Assembly: GCF_000967495.1 (NCBI RefSeq)
Contig: NZ_JXXU01000021.1
Span: forward strand, 1-64,000
DNA length: 64,000 bases
Direction of reading: 5' to 3'
DNA from: Vibrio neptunius
Lineage (GTDB): Bacteria > Pseudomonadota > Gammaproteobacteria > Enterobacterales > Vibrionaceae
This document shows positions 26,886-35,337 of this stretch, piece by piece. Every line of letters starts with the position of its first letter. Position 1 is the first letter of the stretch. Both the position numbers and the translations under genes were made by a program. Below the pieces are notes generated by a model. That model was not told the DNA's origin and did no database searches. It saw nothing but the letters and a program-made list of their open reading frames with translations.

Positions 26886-27308
26886 TTAAATAGCAGCCTT
26901 TAGCTTTGCTTCAACTTCTTTTAAGACGTGGTATTCCTCTTTATCACAACCACGAACAATCGACACCCAATGATCTCCCGTTTCATCTGTTCCTTTAAAC
27001 TCCGCACGCAATTCATACTTGCGCCACGTAACAAAGGCCATAACGAGGGTTAACGCTAAAGTATACAGTCCAAACTGAGGGACAAATGCCCATGTGGCAG
27101 CAGACAAGAGCAATGCTAATGACAATACTCGGACAACATTTTCTTTGATGCCTAGTCGACGAACCTCAAAACGCTTGATTTTACTCAACTTATAAGCGTC
27201 GGACTTAACCACTAATTCATTGGTAGTCAGCATAAAGTCTTGTTCGCTTACCGTTGTGCGAAAACGGAACCAATCCACTAGCTTTTTACTTTGAGTGATT
27301 TTACTCAT
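26886..27308 (-). CDS. Two-TM membrane protein (possibly DUF6232)
   Basis: A 140-residue protein starting at the ATG at 27308, with GGAGAAAGG before it. It has a soluble N-terminal part (FRTTVSEQDFMLTTNELVVKSDAYKLSKIKRFEV), two closely spaced membrane helices (about 60-78 and 80-95) and a C-terminal cytosolic part (EEYHVLKEVEAKLKAAI). The arrangement resembles DUF6232-type proteins, but I am not certain. No catalytic motif is visible. It has its own promoter region and a strong terminator. Confidence 0.65.
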   Translation of the reverse strand: MSKITQSKKLVDWFRFRTTVSEQDFMLTTNELVVKSDAYKLSKIKRFEVRRLGIKENVVRVLSLALLLSAATWAFVPQFGLYTLALTLVMAFVTWRKYELRAEFKGTDETGDHWVSIVRGCDKEEYHVLKEVEAKLKAAI

Positions 27309-27464
27309 CACCTTTCTCCATGTTATGAAAATGTACAGAAACGACGATATACATGGAGTTACTTATGGATTTAATTGGTTTTATAAAACAAACAAATGAG
27401 AAAAACAAGAATAATTATCTTAGCTTGCCAAAGGTCAGTTATAGATGAGGGAAAGGTAGTTGAA

Positions 27465-27983
27465 TCAGGTATTAGAAGATTCTCGACAAATACTTTCACT
27501 AAACCATTCAGCGATGGCGCGAGCTCTGCCTAAATCTTCTTCACCGCTTACAGGAAGATAAGCAAAGCCTCTAAAATCAAGCTGCATGTAGCGAGCAGTA
27601 AGCTTAAAAGGTTCAATAAAACAATCTGGTAATTCATGATTGTAGCCAGTCGAGATAACAGATATTTCCGTACCTTTCAGCTGGCGTCCAAGTGGCTTTT
27701 CTATGGTCAACAGATCTGACAAGCGATCGAAGAACACTTTCAGTTGCGCCGACATGGAATACCAATAAACAGGCGAAGCGAACACAATGTGATCATAGGT
27801 GGTAAGCATGCGAATCAAAGGAATAAAATCATCGCTGCGATTTTCGTGTAGATAGTCATAGTAAGAGAGTTGGTAATCCGCTAAATCAAACACCGCAGCA
27901 TTTGTCATCTCAACAAATTTATTCACCAAGTGACGCGTATTACCATCTGTTTTTGACGTACCCAAGACCACTGCTACCTTCAT
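27465..27983 (-). CDS. Flavodoxin-fold NAD(P)H-dependent FMN reductase
   Basis: The 172-residue protein has the flavodoxin-like FMN phosphate loop LGTSKTDGNTRHLVNKF (about residues 8-24) and the FASPVYWYSMSAQLKVFFDRLSD segment (about 74-96) that is diagnostic for NADPH-dependent FMN reductases/iron-sulfur flavoproteins. It lacks the CxxCxxxC cluster motif, so it is a simple flavoreductase. Physiological substrate unknown. It may share a transcript with the DUF2007 gene 24 bases upstream. Confidence 0.88.
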   Translation of the reverse strand: MKVAVVLGTSKTDGNTRHLVNKFVEMTNAAVFDLADYQLSYYDYLHENRSDDFIPLIRMLTTYDHIVFASPVYWYSMSAQLKVFFDRLSDLLTIEKPLGRQLKGTEISVISTGYNHELPDCFIEPFKLTARYMQLDFRGFAYLPVSGEEDLGRARAIAEWFSESICRESSNT

Positions 27984-28007
27984 TAGAATTCCCTCTAGTT
28001 TAGTAAG

Positions 28008-28409
28008 CTAGGCCGTTTTTTCGGTGAAATGTTCACAATCGCTACATTTATAACCGTGTTTATAGAAAAACAGCGGAAAGCCTAAAAGAATAAAGACTAA
28101 AAAAGCGGGTCGCTTACCTTTGGTAAACGGCTCTAGTTTTAGGCTACCACAGTTAGGGCAATGATCTTGTGAAGTGGAACTTTCTTCAGAGCATAAAGCG
28201 TCAGAATAATCTGTATTCAGGATAATGGTCGCTTGCTCGGCATCCTCTTCCTGAACCATTAAACGAACTCCGCCAATCGCATTTGAATAGAGCCACTGGG
28301 TGTTAACGGTATGTTCGTCAGCGATACTGCTTTCAATTCCAGCGACTTCCAAGCTCGCTTTGGCAATATGAGCCTCATGAGGGAAAGAAAAACGAGCTAC
28401 AACTACCAT
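28008..28409 (-). CDS. DUF2007 domain protein with zinc ribbon
   Basis: A 133-residue protein with an N-terminal DUF2007 (putative signal-transducing) domain (about 1-68: VARFSFPHEAHIAKASLEVAGIESSI, VRLMVQEEDAEQA), a zinc ribbon (CPNCGSLK at about 84 and YKCSDCEHF near 121) and one hydrophobic segment between them (FLVFILLGFPLFFY). DUF2007 resembles a degenerate PII/ACT-like module. Length and domain order are typical for the family. Function unknown. Confidence 0.82.
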   Translation of the reverse strand: MVVVARFSFPHEAHIAKASLEVAGIESSIADEHTVNTQWLYSNAIGGVRLMVQEEDAEQATIILNTDYSDALCSEESSTSQDHCPNCGSLKLEPFTKGKRPAFLVFILLGFPLFFYKHGYKCSDCEHFTEKTA

Positions 28410-28432
28410 ACAACCTCTCCTGCGCTAAACCA

Positions 28433-28999
28433 TCACTCTTCGCATGCCATTTTTTCGGACGTGTCACAGTCAGCTAACGCCAACTTGTACTCTACTCTGG
28501 CACTTTCACTCAAATAGACCTCCATACCTTCAAATAGGTTCCATAGCTCTTGGCCATATTTCAACTTAAACTCTTCGCTTGCTAACACCAACTCAAGTTC
28601 ATTGGCAACGGTCAGCTCACAAAACTGGTGTAACTGCTCTTCCGTCATCTCGAATACCGAGCCCGTAAATCGGTCACGAAACTGGATGAACGAATTAGAA
28701 TCAAACTGCGGAAACACATAGTCCCTGTCGCAAGAGCAATAGAGATAAACCAGATCTTCTGCTTCTTGGCCAATAACTGCGGCGATTTCGCTTCGCATTG
28801 CCAGTGAAACCATACTCTCATCAAATCCAGCGGTGCCGTATGCCGCATGGAAGAGGCCTGCATTCCTGACCGTTTCGCTCGCCTGCCATTTTGCCAGCAA
28901 GCACTCTGTTCCAATCAAGTGTGATGCGAGCGAACCATTTAAATGCTGAAAGTCACCCGCTCCCAGAGATTTCAAGCGTTCAAAATGTGTATTCATCAC
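28433..28999 (-). CDS. DUF6817-like (HD-type) protein
   Basis: A 188-residue soluble protein whose N-terminal half (HLNGSLASHLIGTECLLAKW, VRNAGLFHAAYGTAGFDESM) is an HD-domain-like helical arrangement found in DUF6817 proteins. His residues in HLNGSLASHL, HAAYGT and an acidic set could bind metal. The C-terminal part is acidic. Family assignment is from pattern memory. It lies between the DUF2007 gene (23 bases) and a GNAT gene (15 bases), so probably in one transcript. Confidence 0.72.
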   Translation of the reverse strand: MMNTHFERLKSLGAGDFQHLNGSLASHLIGTECLLAKWQASETVRNAGLFHAAYGTAGFDESMVSLAMRSEIAAVIGQEAEDLVYLYCSCDRDYVFPQFDSNSFIQFRDRFTGSVFEMTEEQLHQFCELTVANELELVLASEEFKLKYGQELWNLFEGMEVYLSESARVEYKLALADCDTSEKMACEE

Positions 29000-29014
29000 T
29001 TATTTCCCATTAGT

Positions 29015-29491
29015 TCAACCATTAATCACCTTAGACATATTGTAACCAGTGACCACAAACCCCAACTCTTCATAGAGCTTTCGGGCCCGCTCATTGTTGA
29101 AAGCAACGCGCAATTTAATCTGTTTAATACCGACGTTTTCCATTTTTGCTTCCAATAGCTCGATGGCTTTGCTACCTATCCCTTTCCCTCGAAAAGCTTC
29201 GATAACGTAAAAGTCGTAGATAAATGTCGATCCTTCTTGCTGATTAACGCAATGCCATAAGTAGCCAGCCAACACGGAGGCGCCCTCTTGTTCAGAGTCG
29301 ATACACAATAGTGACTGGCTCTTGGTTTCAACCCCATCGGGAAAACAACGCTCCAAAGCATGATGAGCGAGTTCAAGAGATTTTTCCGCAGCGTGGCCTT
29401 GATTCTCGGCAATATCCTGCGCATAGGCTTCAGCAGCATAGTGATAAAAACCCGCAAACTCTTCCGATCGCATTTCTCTTAGCTTAACCAT
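29015..29491 (-). CDS. GNAT N-acetyltransferase
   Basis: A 158-residue GNAT starting MVKLREMRSEEFAGFYHYAAEAYAQD. Motif A is EAFRGKGIGSKAIELLEAKME (about residues 109-129), and the C-terminal LRVAFNNERARKLYEELGFVVTGYNMSKVI completes the fold. This N-terminal pattern (YAEDIAEN-like) is frequent in a YitI/YkkB-like subgroup. It lies 9 bases upstream of another GNAT gene in the same direction. Confidence 0.88.
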   Translation of the reverse strand: MVKLREMRSEEFAGFYHYAAEAYAQDIAENQGHAAEKSLELAHHALERCFPDGVETKSQSLLCIDSEQEGASVLAGYLWHCVNQQEGSTFIYDFYVIEAFRGKGIGSKAIELLEAKMENVGIKQIKLRVAFNNERARKLYEELGFVVTGYNMSKVING

Positions 29492-29500
29492 ATTTATCTT

Positions 29501-29983
29501 TTAACCTTCACCATAAACTGGTGCCATCATGATATGCTGAGGCCCGACAGGGCCGCCTAAGTACAACTCAGTTGTATCAGTGAAACCACTACTCAAATAA
29601 CATCGATAGGCAGGCTCGTTTCGACAGTTCACCGTCAGATAAAGCGCGTTGACTTGCGGATAGACTTTTCCAACATATTGAGGAAGCAACTTAAGAGCTT
29701 CACGGGCGATACCTTGGCCCTGTAAATGGCGATCAATCAATAACGCTCTAATCCCAATACCATGCTGAGGACAAAAGCTGTATTTCTCGGCATAACCCAT
29801 ATCAAGAAGAAAGAAGCCGACAGGCTGATCGCCTTTCATAATCACGTAGGGATGTTCACTTTCTTTCAGCTCGGGGATCATTTCGCCAATGTTATCAACG
29901 GTAAACTGAGCTTGTTCAGATGTAACGCTTAATGCATGTATAAGGTGTGCTTTTTCAGCACTGTACTTTTCTATAGAAATCAT
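29501..29983 (-). CDS. GNAT N-acetyltransferase
   Basis: The start at 29983 (MISIEKYSAEKAHLIHAL), 2 bases after the stop of the upstream gene, is preferred over an ATG at 30010 that would lie inside that gene. The 160-residue protein carries a GNAT motif A, IDRHLQGQGIAREALKLLPQYV, and the CRNEPAYRCYLSSGF helix. Translational coupling to the upstream GNAT gene is likely. Acceptor unknown. Confidence 0.84.
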   Translation of the reverse strand: MISIEKYSAEKAHLIHALSVTSEQAQFTVDNIGEMIPELKESEHPYVIMKGDQPVGFFLLDMGYAEKYSFCPQHGIGIRALLIDRHLQGQGIAREALKLLPQYVGKVYPQVNALYLTVNCRNEPAYRCYLSSGFTDTTELYLGGPVGPQHIMMAPVYGEG

Positions 29984-29985
29984 AA

Positions 29986-30480
29986 TTATCCGAATAATTT
30001 TTCCAACCAAACGGAGCTGATATAGCTTCCATTTTTCTTTGCATAGGAATCAAAAACACCCACTTCTCGAAAGCCAAACTTCTCATGCAAAGCAATTGAG
30101 GCTTCGTTTGGTAAAGCAATACCAGATAGCGCACGATGAACACCCTGCAGCTTTAACGCCTTCATAAGTGCTTGATATAATGCAGAGCCGGTACCTTGTT
30201 CTTTCGCATCAGGTACAAGGTATATTGTCACTTCTACCGTGTCCGCAAACGCCTCAGATGATCGGTATGGTTGCGAACAGGCAAATCCAACAATGTTTCC
30301 TTGATGCTCGGCCACCAATAATTGGTGCTTAGTGATAGGTGAAAATTGTTCAAACCAATTTAGACGGTTTTCCAATGTAAATGACGTTTCTTCGAAGCGA
30401 GCGTTGGTATGGGCAATGTAATAGTTGAAGATATCGGTGATTGCTTGAACATCCCTTCGAAGCGCAGTTCTAATCTTCAT
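29986..30480 (-). CDS. GNAT N-acetyltransferase, phosphinothricin acetyltransferase-like
   Basis: The 164-residue protein begins MKIRTALRRDVQAITDIFNYYIAHTNARFEE, the classic start of the Pat/Bar/MddA subgroup that acetylates phosphinothricin, methionine sulfone or related amino acids. Motif A (VPDAKEQGTGSALYQALMKAL) and the ALPNEASIALHEKFGFREVGVF tail fit. It overlaps the upstream RimJ/L-like gene by 4 bases. True substrate cannot be read from sequence. Confidence 0.88.
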   Translation of the reverse strand: MKIRTALRRDVQAITDIFNYYIAHTNARFEETSFTLENRLNWFEQFSPITKHQLLVAEHQGNIVGFACSQPYRSSEAFADTVEVTIYLVPDAKEQGTGSALYQALMKALKLQGVHRALSGIALPNEASIALHEKFGFREVGVFDSYAKKNGSYISSVWLEKLFG

Positions 30481-31001
30481 TTCTGAATCTCCAGAGCCTC
30501 TGCATCAATCGAGAAAGTCACCAAACCATCGCATTCGCCATATAGACTGATACCCACCTCTCGCCGCATGCCTATTTTGTTCAAAATGGTGACCGAAGGT
30601 TTGTTCGCTTCCAAAGATACACCATAGATTTTCTCGTGCTTACCAAGTTTAAATGTTGCTGCTATGACTGCCTTCGATGCTTCCGTAACGTAGCCTTTGC
30701 CCTGATATTCTGACAATAGCGCGTATCGGATATCACTGAATTCTGGGTTTTCACATACTTCAACGCCTGCGTACCCCATCTTACAATTTGGATTTTCTCT
30801 GCAACAGATGACGTAGGAACCAAAACCATATTTTCGCCAATGCGCAACCCTGTTGGCGTGATGCTGGAGTATCTCTGGTTCTGGATAGACTGCGCCCTTT
30901 GGCAAGAACTGAGTTAAACTATCTGAACTTAATACTCGCCTATAAACATCAACATCCATCTCTTCTACAGGTTTCAATACCAAGCGTTCCGTGTACAACA
31001 T
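30477..31001 (-). CDS. GNAT N-acetyltransferase (RimJ/RimL-like)
   Basis: A 174-residue GNAT beginning MLYTERLVLKPVEEMDVDVYRRV, with motif A ALLSEYQGKGYVTEASKAVIA (about residues 97-117) and the SLEANKPSVTILNKIGMRREVGI segment. Related proteins include YdaF/RimJ-type enzymes. It is the first gene of a four-GNAT run (30477 down to 29015) with overlaps or short gaps. The presumed promoter lies in the 98-base gap before the NTF2-like gene. Confidence 0.87.
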   Translation of the reverse strand: MLYTERLVLKPVEEMDVDVYRRVLSSDSLTQFLPKGAVYPEPEILQHHANRVAHWRKYGFGSYVICCRENPNCKMGYAGVEVCENPEFSDIRYALLSEYQGKGYVTEASKAVIAATFKLGKHEKIYGVSLEANKPSVTILNKIGMRREVGISLYGECDGLVTFSIDAEALEIQK

Positions 31002-31099
31002 ATTCCTTAAGTCCTGATAAGATTTGATTCAAGTACTCTACATCATATCCATTTGTGCAAGTGGGCAACAGTTTGTGATGGGTACATAGCGTATGCTCG

Positions 31100-31486
31100 T
31101 TAACTCGTGTGGACCTCGTCAATCCTAAACGGCTCACAAGGGGTGCCTTGATGGTACTTTAACTGCCATTTTTCACCAGTAAAAACCCAAATTGAAGCAC
31201 GTTTAGTAAACAAACTTGCATTTCCATTGGCATCGATCCAGACAGATTTATACATAAGCAGTTGGACAGATGGTTCAAGAGCAACACACTCAAACGATTG
31301 TGAGTGTATCTTGCCTATTGATGGTGTCTCGCCCTTCATCATCTCTAGGATTGATTTCAGATCAAAGCTTTTACCTGAGCGCCCCACTTCAACGAAATCA
31401 GGGTGAAGTAAACGCACCACCTCAGATTCATTGTGGCGAATTTCATATTGTTGAAGCAAGACTTCTTGTTCAATCAGGAATTCCAT
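31100..31486 (-). CDS. NTF2-like (DUF4440) protein
   Basis: The 128-residue protein (start at 31486, MEFLIEQEVLLQQYE, preceded by AGAGG at slightly long spacing) has the DUF4440/nuclear-transport-factor-2-like cone fold: an initial helix pair, HPDFVEVGRSGKSFDLKSILEMM, and the VWVFTGEKWQLKYHQGTPC strand region. Family members include unknown hydrolases and ketosteroid-isomerase-like proteins. No catalytic residues can be assigned. An in-frame ATG at 31504 is possible. Confidence 0.78.
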   Translation of the reverse strand: MEFLIEQEVLLQQYEIRHNESEVVRLLHPDFVEVGRSGKSFDLKSILEMMKGETPSIGKIHSQSFECVALEPSVQLLMYKSVWIDANGNASLFTKRASIWVFTGEKWQLKYHQGTPCEPFRIDEVHTS

Positions 31487-31658
31487 CCGACTAGTACCTC
31501 TCATTGCATATATTTCCGTAGCCTGAAGATATCACTCCAGGCTGCCATATGAAACACGTCAATGAATAAAGAAAACTTAATGTACATTCTTCACATATCT
31601 TTATTTGCAGGCTCTGTCCCTATAAAATGCATAAAACATTTATCAACACGGATACACC

Positions 31659-32180
31659 ATGGCAAAACTCACTCTTCAAGAACAAATGCTCAAAGCTGGT
31701 TTAGTGAATGAAAAAAAACTAAAGAAAGCCAAAAAAGGTTCAAAAAAGTCACGCGTACAAGCTCGTGAAGTCAAAGCCGCAGTTGAAGAACAAAAACGTC
31801 AACAGCAAGAGCGTGATAAAGAGCTAAGCGACCAACAAAATGAGCAGCGTCTGAACAAAGAAATTCAGTCGCAAATCAAGCAGTTGATCGAGATGAACAA
31901 AATCGATCAGAAAGAGGGAGATATTAAATACAACTTCACCGATGGAACACTCGTCAAATCCCTTTACGTTGAATCGATTATTCGCGAACAACTGATCAAA
32001 GGTATTCTTGCTATTGCCCGTCATGAAGATGGTTATGCGGTGATCCCCGGAGTCGTTGCAAACAAAATTGCACAGCGTGATGACCAGATCATTATTGAGC
32101 TCAAAGAGCCAGAATCAGAAGTGCCAGCTGAAGACGATCCATATGCAGACTATGTAGTCCCAGACGACCTAATGTGGTAA
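31659..32180 (+). CDS. yaiL: DUF2058 nucleoprotein (YaiL-like)
   Basis: A 173-residue soluble protein with a highly basic, lysine-rich N-terminus (EKKLKKAKKGSKKSRVQAREVKAA), a glutamine-rich coiled coil (about 45-75) and a folded C-terminal part (KYNFTDGTLVKSLYV, DGYAVIPGVVANKIAQRD) ending in an acidic tail. This is the DUF2058/YaiL family, described as polysome- or nucleoid-associated. It is monocistronic, flanked by minus-strand genes, and has a strong terminator. Confidence 0.87.
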   Translation: MAKLTLQEQMLKAGLVNEKKLKKAKKGSKKSRVQAREVKAAVEEQKRQQQERDKELSDQQNEQRLNKEIQSQIKQLIEMNKIDQKEGDIKYNFTDGTLVKSLYVESIIREQLIKGILAIARHEDGYAVIPGVVANKIAQRDDQIIIELKEPESEVPAEDDPYADYVVPDDLMW

Positions 32181-32187
32181 AGAAAAC

Positions 32188-32213
32188 GCCACTCGGCAAC
32201 CGAGTGGCTTTTT
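32188..32213 (+). terminator. Terminator of the DUF2058 gene
   Basis: GCCACTCGG (32188-32196) pairs with CCGAGTGGC (32200-32208) with a 3-base loop, followed by TTTTT. Confidence 0.9.
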
Positions 32214-32234
32214 GACTAGCATTCTGCGAGCTAT

Positions 32235-33263
32235 CTATCGCAGAGTTTGTACTATTTTTCCTTTGCCGTCCTTAAAATGAACTTCTGCATGCGCACCGTT
32301 CAAGAGCGCCAAGTTAGGCGGTAGATGGCCTATATCAACGTCATAGAGAACAGGGACCTTTAAGTCATTGGCAACAGAAAGGAAAGCTTCACTTGAAGTT
32401 ATTGCTTTTCCACAATTATCTAAAACCGCATTCCTTCCAAATAACAGTCCACTAACCTGTTCAAATACACCTTGGTATTTTAACCCTTGTAAAGCGCGCT
32501 TTAACACTGTCGGTGGCATCTCTGCATTTTCCAAATACAGAATCAAACCATCATTTGGATAGCATTGCTTAAAACACTCAAGATCGAGATATTCTGTCCC
32601 AATCAGGTGGACCATAGTATCAAAGCAGCCTCCTATCAGACGCCCACTGAAGCTCAACTCTTCCACCTCACCCACCGCTTTCCACTGAGTTCTCTCTGTT
32701 TTATTTACGCAGCAGTTCGGATGAGTTTCGAAAGACTCACCAGAAACCTGATAGAGATCAGAAGAGAACTGCGTGATTTCAGCCCCGAATTTGGTTGTCA
32801 TAACATTTAAGGTGCTTGCGGTAAGCTCATCAGTCTCAAGTGGGTTTAGCTCCATTAAATTGGAGCTATGTAACGTCGACCAACCCAATTGCGTGGTAAG
32901 CACAGAACTGATAGTACTCACATCAGAAAATCCAAATACCCATTTTGGCTTAACCTGCTTTAGTTTTTCAAAATCGAGAAGAGGCAGAATGTCCATCGCA
33001 AATTCACCACCCCAAGGAGGAACAACAGCCGAAATGGAATCATCGCACAAGAACTTCATCAACTCTTCTGATCTCATGGATGGAGTAGCACTCACATGCT
33101 TTTCGTTTTCTCTTAGACAATGACCCTCGATAACCCTATATCCGCGACTTCGAAGGTGATCCAAGACGAGGTCTAAACGTTGGTGACACTCTGGAGGAAC
33201 GCCCGAAGAAAAAGCGGTGACGGCGATCTTATCCCCTTTCTGTAGAGGCTCTGGGTATTTCAT
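32235..33263 (-). CDS. S66 family LD-carboxypeptidase (MccF-like)
   Basis: A 342-residue serine peptidase of family S66. Visible catalytic regions are FGFSDVSTIS (nucleophile serine), ILYLENAEMPP (glutamate) and DVDIGHLPPN (histidine). The N-terminal KGDKIAVTAFSSGVPPE is typical. Members cleave LD-bonds of muropeptides or, as in MccF, detoxify microcin C7-like peptide adenylates. Which role applies cannot be read here. It has no signal peptide, consistent with cytosolic action. It is monocistronic. Confidence 0.86.
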   Translation of the reverse strand: MKYPEPLQKGDKIAVTAFSSGVPPECHQRLDLVLDHLRSRGYRVIEGHCLRENEKHVSATPSMRSEELMKFLCDDSISAVVPPWGGEFAMDILPLLDFEKLKQVKPKWVFGFSDVSTISSVLTTQLGWSTLHSSNLMELNPLETDELTASTLNVMTTKFGAEITQFSSDLYQVSGESFETHPNCCVNKTERTQWKAVGEVEELSFSGRLIGGCFDTMVHLIGTEYLDLECFKQCYPNDGLILYLENAEMPPTVLKRALQGLKYQGVFEQVSGLLFGRNAVLDNCGKAITSSEAFLSVANDLKVPVLYDVDIGHLPPNLALLNGAHAEVHFKDGKGKIVQTLR

Positions 33264-33420
33264 ATTATTCCTCTTTTTGTCTTGCCATTAGATATAACAA
33301 AATTGGTCAAACTAAAAAGGCTCATCAGAGACTGTACTCAAACCTGAGCGACTGGTGCTCTCCGACTCAAAAACCATCGATGCCCTTTTGGTTATTCTTC
33401 AGCCAATACTTTTCAATCCC
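33264..33420. other. Gene-free stretch upstream of the S66 peptidase gene
   Basis: The part next to 33263 should hold the minus-strand promoter of the peptidase gene. I see no convincing open frame, hairpin or repeat in the rest. Confidence 0.5.
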
Positions 33421-33630
33421 CTAAGTTCCCTGATTTTGGGACCATTTTGCCAAATCTTTTCTGTCCATTTCGTACGTAAAATACGGTACAGCCATACCGC
33501 AGGAAGATTGAAGCATATTAATATCAAGGATGAATACCTGTCGAGCGGCCACGCTTTCAGGGAATAGGCTAGAGATAAGACACATTAAAACGATTGAATA
33601 TAAGAAACAAGCATTGATAGGCATCACCAC
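33421..33630 (-). pseudogene. Remnant of a pyridoxamine 5'-phosphate oxidase-family gene
   Basis: A short frame on this strand encodes, in its second half, RQVFILDINMLQSSCGMAVP followed by YFTYEMDRKDLAKW. This matches the C-terminal signature of the PPOX/FMN-binding split-barrel family (typically QxSCGxAVP...R..L..WAEKKG). The N-terminal ~150 residues of that family are absent, and the preceding residues look unrelated. It is best read as a 3' remnant, although a small secreted ORF (hydrophobic start) cannot be excluded. Confidence 0.5.
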
Positions 33631-33661
33631 ACAATGCTAAAAGCTAATTAATCTTGCGCAT

Positions 33662-34084
33662 TTACTGATCTTTCACTGATGACGTTCGATCTAATTTTCC
33701 ACGTAGTCCGATTAAGTTGCCAAAAGGGTCTTCTACTTGGCACATGGAAAGCCCTTTGTCTATCTCCATTGGGCCTCGATAGAGCTTCGCGCCAAGTGAC
33801 TGGAAGTGAACAAGTGCCCAGTGTAAGTCTTCCACCGCCCAGTATAAAACGGTTCCTGACTTACCAGCAGACACCTTCTCATCCGCTTGTACCACCTCCA
33901 GAGAAAAGCCGTTGATATCAAGCACTGTGAAATCAAACTCTGGCAAATATATCACTTTAGACATAGGAAAGGCTTGCTGATACCACTTCAAACCTAGTTC
34001 GACGTCAGGTACATGAATCAAAACACAAGTTGGGCTCCAACTAGCCTGCCCTATTTCAACGCCTTTATTTCTCTGTCCAGCCAT
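33662..34084 (-). CDS. VOC (glyoxalase/bleomycin-resistance fold) protein
   Basis: The 140-residue protein has VOC-type features: CVLIHVPDVELGLKWYQQAFP near the N-terminus, FDFTVLDINGFSLEVVQADE in the middle and a C-terminal YRGPMEIDKGLSMCQVEDPFGNLIGLRG, where the final DPFGN motif holds the second half-site. It is a single-module VOC protein of normal length. Metal-binding residues are plausible but the substrate is unknown. It is 2 bases downstream of the lipocalin gene, so the two are co-transcribed. Confidence 0.82.
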   Translation of the reverse strand: MAGQRNKGVEIGQASWSPTCVLIHVPDVELGLKWYQQAFPMSKVIYLPEFDFTVLDINGFSLEVVQADEKVSAGKSGTVLYWAVEDLHWALVHFQSLGAKLYRGPMEIDKGLSMCQVEDPFGNLIGLRGKLDRTSSVKDQ

Positions 34085-34086
34085 CG

Positions 34087-34599
34087 CTAGTGCTCTACAA
34101 AAATAAGACGGCTCGTATCAAACCCTCTCTCATTGGACATAGAAATAAATTTATCGATAACCGCTTGCTCTACCGTGCTTGAACGTGCTAATAGCCACAA
34201 GTATTCATTATCTGGCCCAGACACAAATGCATAATCGTAGTTATCTTTTTCAAGTTCGAAAACAACATATGAACCATAAAACGGACCGAAAAATGACACT
34301 TTCAGATAGCCTTGATCCGAATCTCGAACGAAATAGGCTTTACCTTGCGCTTCTTTCCACTCATTGAGTTGTGCGTTAAAGCCTCGGTTGATGACTTTAA
34401 CGCCCCCGTCATCCTTCAGACTATATTGTGCGGTTACCTTACTCAGCCCTCGCTCAAACGAATGGTCAAGCCTTGCAATCTCATACCAATTCCCCATGTA
34501 CCTATTAATGTCAAAATTCTGTACAGGTTTCACCTCGCTGGGCATTCCCAAGCAACCGCTGATAAGCAACACCGCAAATACAAAAACCGCTTTCTTCAT
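34087..34599 (-). CDS. blc: Lipocalin, Blc-type outer-membrane lipoprotein
   Basis: The 170-residue precursor has a lipoprotein signal with the lipobox ISGC (cysteine about residue 16). The lipocalin fold signature RYMGNWYEIARLDHSFERGL (GxWYEIAR) and the second structurally conserved region KVSFFGPFYGSYVVFELEKDNYDYAFVSGPDNEYLWLLAR match Blc. Family members bind lysophospholipids or fatty acids at the outer membrane. It is 2 bases upstream of the VOC gene. The cysteine after the signal should be acylated. Confidence 0.92.
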   Translation of the reverse strand: MKKAVFVFAVLLISGCLGMPSEVKPVQNFDINRYMGNWYEIARLDHSFERGLSKVTAQYSLKDDGGVKVINRGFNAQLNEWKEAQGKAYFVRDSDQGYLKVSFFGPFYGSYVVFELEKDNYDYAFVSGPDNEYLWLLARSSTVEQAVIDKFISMSNERGFDTSRLIFVEH

Positions 34600-34746
34600 A
34601 CTACCTCCACTCTAACCAAAACGTATGAGCCAACTCTGCAAATAAACCAAATTATATACTGAGTTTAACTGTCACAAGTTCAATGAAAACAGCCTTATCC
34701 TTATCCCAGTAAGAGCGCACAACCTCCGTCGTTATTCAAATCGACT

Positions 34747-34995
34747 TTAATGCCAAGATTGGGCTCCGCATTTCTCACACTGAAACTGATCTTCTTCATC
34801 GATAAAAAAGCGGTTGGTGTGCTCATCGCTTTTACTCAACAATCCCATCAGGAACTCTATACAATGTCCAATTAATGACTGTGTTTGCTCGAGCTTAGAA
34901 TCGACTCTGTTCATTTGTGTTAGTTGGATATGAGGGGTAAGTGATTGGCATTGTTGACAGAAATGTGGGTGCTTGATGTATTGATTATTTTTCAA
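34747..34995 (-). CDS. Small zinc-ribbon protein of unknown function
   Basis: An 82-residue product with two CxxC pairs: HFCQQCQSLTPH near the N-terminus and FQCEKCGAQSWH at the C-terminus. They could form one zinc ribbon around a helical insertion (about 30-65). The longest frame starts at a TTG at 34995. No strong ribosome-binding site is visible, so the start is uncertain. No family is recognised. Confidence 0.6.
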   Translation of the reverse strand: MKNNQYIKHPHFCQQCQSLTPHIQLTQMNRVDSKLEQTQSLIGHCIEFLMGLLSKSDEHTNRFFIDEEDQFQCEKCGAQSWH

Positions 34996-35102
34996 TGACG
35001 CAACTCATTCAGTTATAAAACACAAGATAACATAACATGTTACTAACCTTTGTGAGAAATACATCCTGTTGTCATCACACTTTGTATTTTTTCGTCAACC
35101 TT

Positions 35103-35315
35103 TCACTCAATCAGATGTTCAATAACTTCGGATTTTATTTGATTTAAAATGGCCAACCCGCCTTCAGATTGTGTATTTATCTCAACCCAACCGTCAGTAC
35201 CCATAAATTCAGCTTCCGCATAGCTTATTTCCTGAATACTCTTAACATTAATGAGCTTGCCTTTTAATCGAAAAGTCCCTACGGATGTGTGAAGCCGTTG
35301 AATCGAAAATTCCAT
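35103..35315 (-). CDS. Small protein of unknown function
   Basis: The start at 35315 is selected because AAGGAAG lies 4-10 bases before that ATG; the longer frame (35354) would overlap the upstream gene. The 70-residue product begins MEFSIQRLHTSVGTFRLKGKLI and has a mixed beta/alpha pattern without motifs. Short, but the initiation signal and packing next to the GFA gene (22 bases) support it. Confidence 0.6.
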   Translation of the reverse strand: MEFSIQRLHTSVGTFRLKGKLINVKSIQEISYAEAEFMGTDGWVEINTQSEGGLAILNQIKSEVIEHLIE

Positions 35316-35337
35316 TTCACTTCCTTTGTCTACGACT

